In this document: piece by piece, positions 62,757 through 64,000 of the stretch | How the letters are laid out: each line of letters opens with the position of its first letter | Position numbering within the stretch: position 1 is the first letter of the stretch | Source of the DNA: Lachnoclostridium sp. UBA7215 | Lineage (GTDB): Bacteria; Bacillota; Clostridia; Lachnospirales; Lachnospiraceae | Reading direction: 5' to 3' | Length of the DNA: 64,000 nucleotides | NCBI GenBank assembly: GCA_002490465.1 | Contig: DKUB01000098.1 | Location: forward strand, 37,238-101,237 | Notes under the pieces: generated by a model | What the model saw: only the letters and a program-made list of their open reading frames with translations | Database searches by the model: none | What the model was told of the DNA's origin: nothing | Program-made: the position numbers and the translations under genes

Positions 62757-63505
62757 ACCTTTCCATCTCCAAGAACTAAGTATTTTGTAAACATCTCCTT
62801 GATTTCCGTCACCTTTCTCCTGCTCATTTCAACCCGCTTCCCATTTGTCATTTCAATTTCGTGTCCGAAAAAGGAATGAATGTACCTCATATTAACAATG
62901 CAATTTCTACTTACCCTGATAAAGTTGTTTTCTAACAATATTTTCTCATAATCCGTAATATTTCCTTTTGCAATGGTAACACCTTTTTCCAGCGAGATTT
63001 CCATAACTGCATTTCCTTTTTGTTTTTCAATGGCAATAATATTTTTCAGACGCAATACAACTTCTCGACCGCTTGACTGGGCAATAACCAGAATACTTCT
63101 GTCATCCTTTTTTAAAAAATCTATCGTCCGGATAATTTCTTTTTTAAAACTCTCATATGAGAGCGGTTTTAACAGATATTGGAAAGCCTGTACGCCAAAA
63201 CTCTGCTGCATATACTCCGGATAACTGGTAAGAAAAGATATGATTACGTCACCGGAAACGAGCCCACGAATCCTTTCTGCCAGTTCTATTCCATTGAGCT
63301 GTGGCATTTCCATATCAAGAAATACAACATCATAATAATCCGGTTTATTTTCTAAATTCTCTAGCAAAACAATTCCCGAAATATAATAATCAAACGCAAA
63401 CTCTATATCTGTTTGCACTTCTAACTGAGATATAAACTCCTGCATTTTTCTCCCATTCTCAGGCTCATCATCACAATAAGCAATGCGTAATAACATACTA
63501 TTCAT
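62753..63505 (-). CDS. agrA: AgrA/LytTR-type response regulator
   Basis: A 250-aa regulator. The receiver domain has acidic residues (YCDDEPEN) and the phosphorylated Asp64 in VVFLDMEMPQLNG, with Lys in LLKPLSYESFKKEI. The C-terminus is a LytTR DNA-binding domain (GNITDYEKILLENNFIRVSRNCIVNMRYIH, then RVEMSRRKVTEIKEMF). It is first in the locus, so it likely controls its own operon. Two close in-frame ATGs exist (63505 and 63496); the ribosome site (AAAGG) does not choose clearly between them. Confidence 0.88.
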   Translation of the reverse strand: MNSMLLRIAYCDDEPENGRKMQEFISQLEVQTDIEFAFDYYISGIVLLENLENKPDYYDVVFLDMEMPQLNGIELAERIRGLVSGDVIISFLTSYPEYMQQSFGVQAFQYLLKPLSYESFKKEIIRTIDFLKKDDRSILVIAQSSGREVVLRLKNIIAIEKQKGNAVMEISLEKGVTIAKGNITDYEKILLENNFIRVSRNCIVNMRYIHSFFGHEIEMTNGKRVEMSRRKVTEIKEMFTKYLVLGDGKV

Positions 63506-63530
63506 AATCCTTTCATATTAATTACAGAAA

Positions 63531-63536
63531 ATTATA
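63531..63536 (-). promoter_or_regulatory. Possible -10 element for the agr operon
   Basis: TATAAT on the minus strand, 25 nt upstream of the agrA ATG. No good -35 box at 17 nt is seen; TTGACC and TTGACA boxes occur at 63546-63551 and 63592-63597. A promoter needing an activator such as AgrA would fit, but this is a guess. Confidence 0.4.
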
Positions 63537-63541
63537 TCATA

Positions 63542-64000
63542 TTGGGGTCAAAAAATTAAATATTTTTATGAATGGTCGATTTGTCAACATGAATATTTCA
63601 TACTGCACTCTCCGAATTCTATTTTTTAAAGTTTATCTTCTTTCGGTTGATTTTTACTTATTCGAACTCTATCTTCTTATAGTTTTTCCCCCATTACCTG
63701 GCACATTCTTCTTTATGCCAATTACTTTCACTCCTTTGTCAACCTTAATCATTTTACTTCAAGGTTTTTGGGTTAAGGTTCTTTACACTAAATTTTTTCA
63801 GCCAGACATTGATGTAGCGGAATGGACATATCCGCCATATGCGGCTTCCACAGCTTCGGATTTCCTTTAAGGTTATTTCTTTTATCCTGTTGAATTAGGA
63901 AAGAGATAGTTTCTCAAGTTCGGGAAAATGGGGTGTTTCTAAAAGGTGCACTATGGGGTTTGTTTATTACTGTATTATGATATGATACCTCTAAAGTAGA
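63542..64000. other. AT-rich stretch without a supportable gene
   Basis: Open frames here are short, lack convincing ribosome sites and have biased AT-rich composition. A plus-strand TTGTTT..TATGAT pair near 63960-63986 could be a weak promoter reading out of the window (15-nt spacer). No RNA gene, transposase or agrD-like peptide gene is apparent. Confidence 0.5.

Noticed and set aside
63568..63870. Plus-strand 100-codon frame near the right edge as a possible agrD or membrane gene
   Set aside because: It has no ribosome site and no conserved Cys/AgrD-type pattern, and its composition follows the AT-rich background.

Overview
The window looks like a chromosome segment of a Gram-positive, low-to-mid GC anaerobe of the class Clostridia, most likely a gut Lachnospiraceae. 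This is inferred from strong AGGAGG-type ribosome binding sites, frequent GTG/TTG starts, and gene families typical of that group (DUF4846, DUF6033, Big_2-like secreted proteins, an FtsEX/M23/CtpA cluster, agr-type signalling). No rRNA, tRNA, CRISPR array or intact transposase gene was found.

Left part (1-21.1 kb) is mostly housekeeping. It holds the stringent-response enzyme Rel (cut by the left edge), a ComEC-like metallo-beta-lactamase protein, a phosphoribosyltransferase-like protein with TyrA, a lipid kinase, QueA, the polyphosphate pair ppx-ppk, RNase H, an amidase and UppP. These are followed by a phosphatidylethanolamine operon (PAP2 phosphatase, flippase-like membrane protein, PssA, Psd) behind a clear promoter, then a phosphoglycolate phosphatase divergent from ProS. 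Two copies of a large foldback element (482 and 540 bp) with about 20-bp inverted termini occupy the divergent intergenic regions at 3.2-3.7 kb and 7.6-8.2 kb.

The middle (21.1-31.3 kb, minus strand) is accessory. It contains two GNAT acetyltransferases, an SRPBCC protein, a translationally coupled trio in which a DUF3990 ADP-ribosyltransferase-like protein sits between two small DUF3791-like proteins (toxin-antitoxin-like), a two-component system with its ABC exporter, a frameshifted unknown gene, and DUF4846 and DUF6033 proteins.

From 31.4 to 37.9 kb a five-gene operon (precorrin-2 dehydrogenase, hemB, hemL, hemA, and a hemC-cobA-hemD fusion) runs from glutamyl-tRNA to sirohydrochlorin or precorrin-2, with no gene for later haem steps here. 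A secreted serpin lies just upstream on the same strand. Next come a MATE transporter, a leucine-rich secreted protein, and a GH51/GH43 pair aimed at arabinan, divergent from a CysQ-like phosphatase.

The right part (49-64 kb, minus strand) has a CbiE/T-like relic methyltransferase, an NSS symporter, the cell-separation cluster (PucR/CdaR-type regulator, FtsE, FtsX, M23 hydrolase, CtpA protease), and an agr-type quorum-sensing locus in the order agrA-agrC-agrB. AgrB is short, no agrD is recognisable, and agrB overlaps a subtilisin-like protease gene that has no visible signal peptide or ribosome binding site. A leucine-rich lipoprotein and a small membrane protein follow. The last 490 bases hold no supportable gene.
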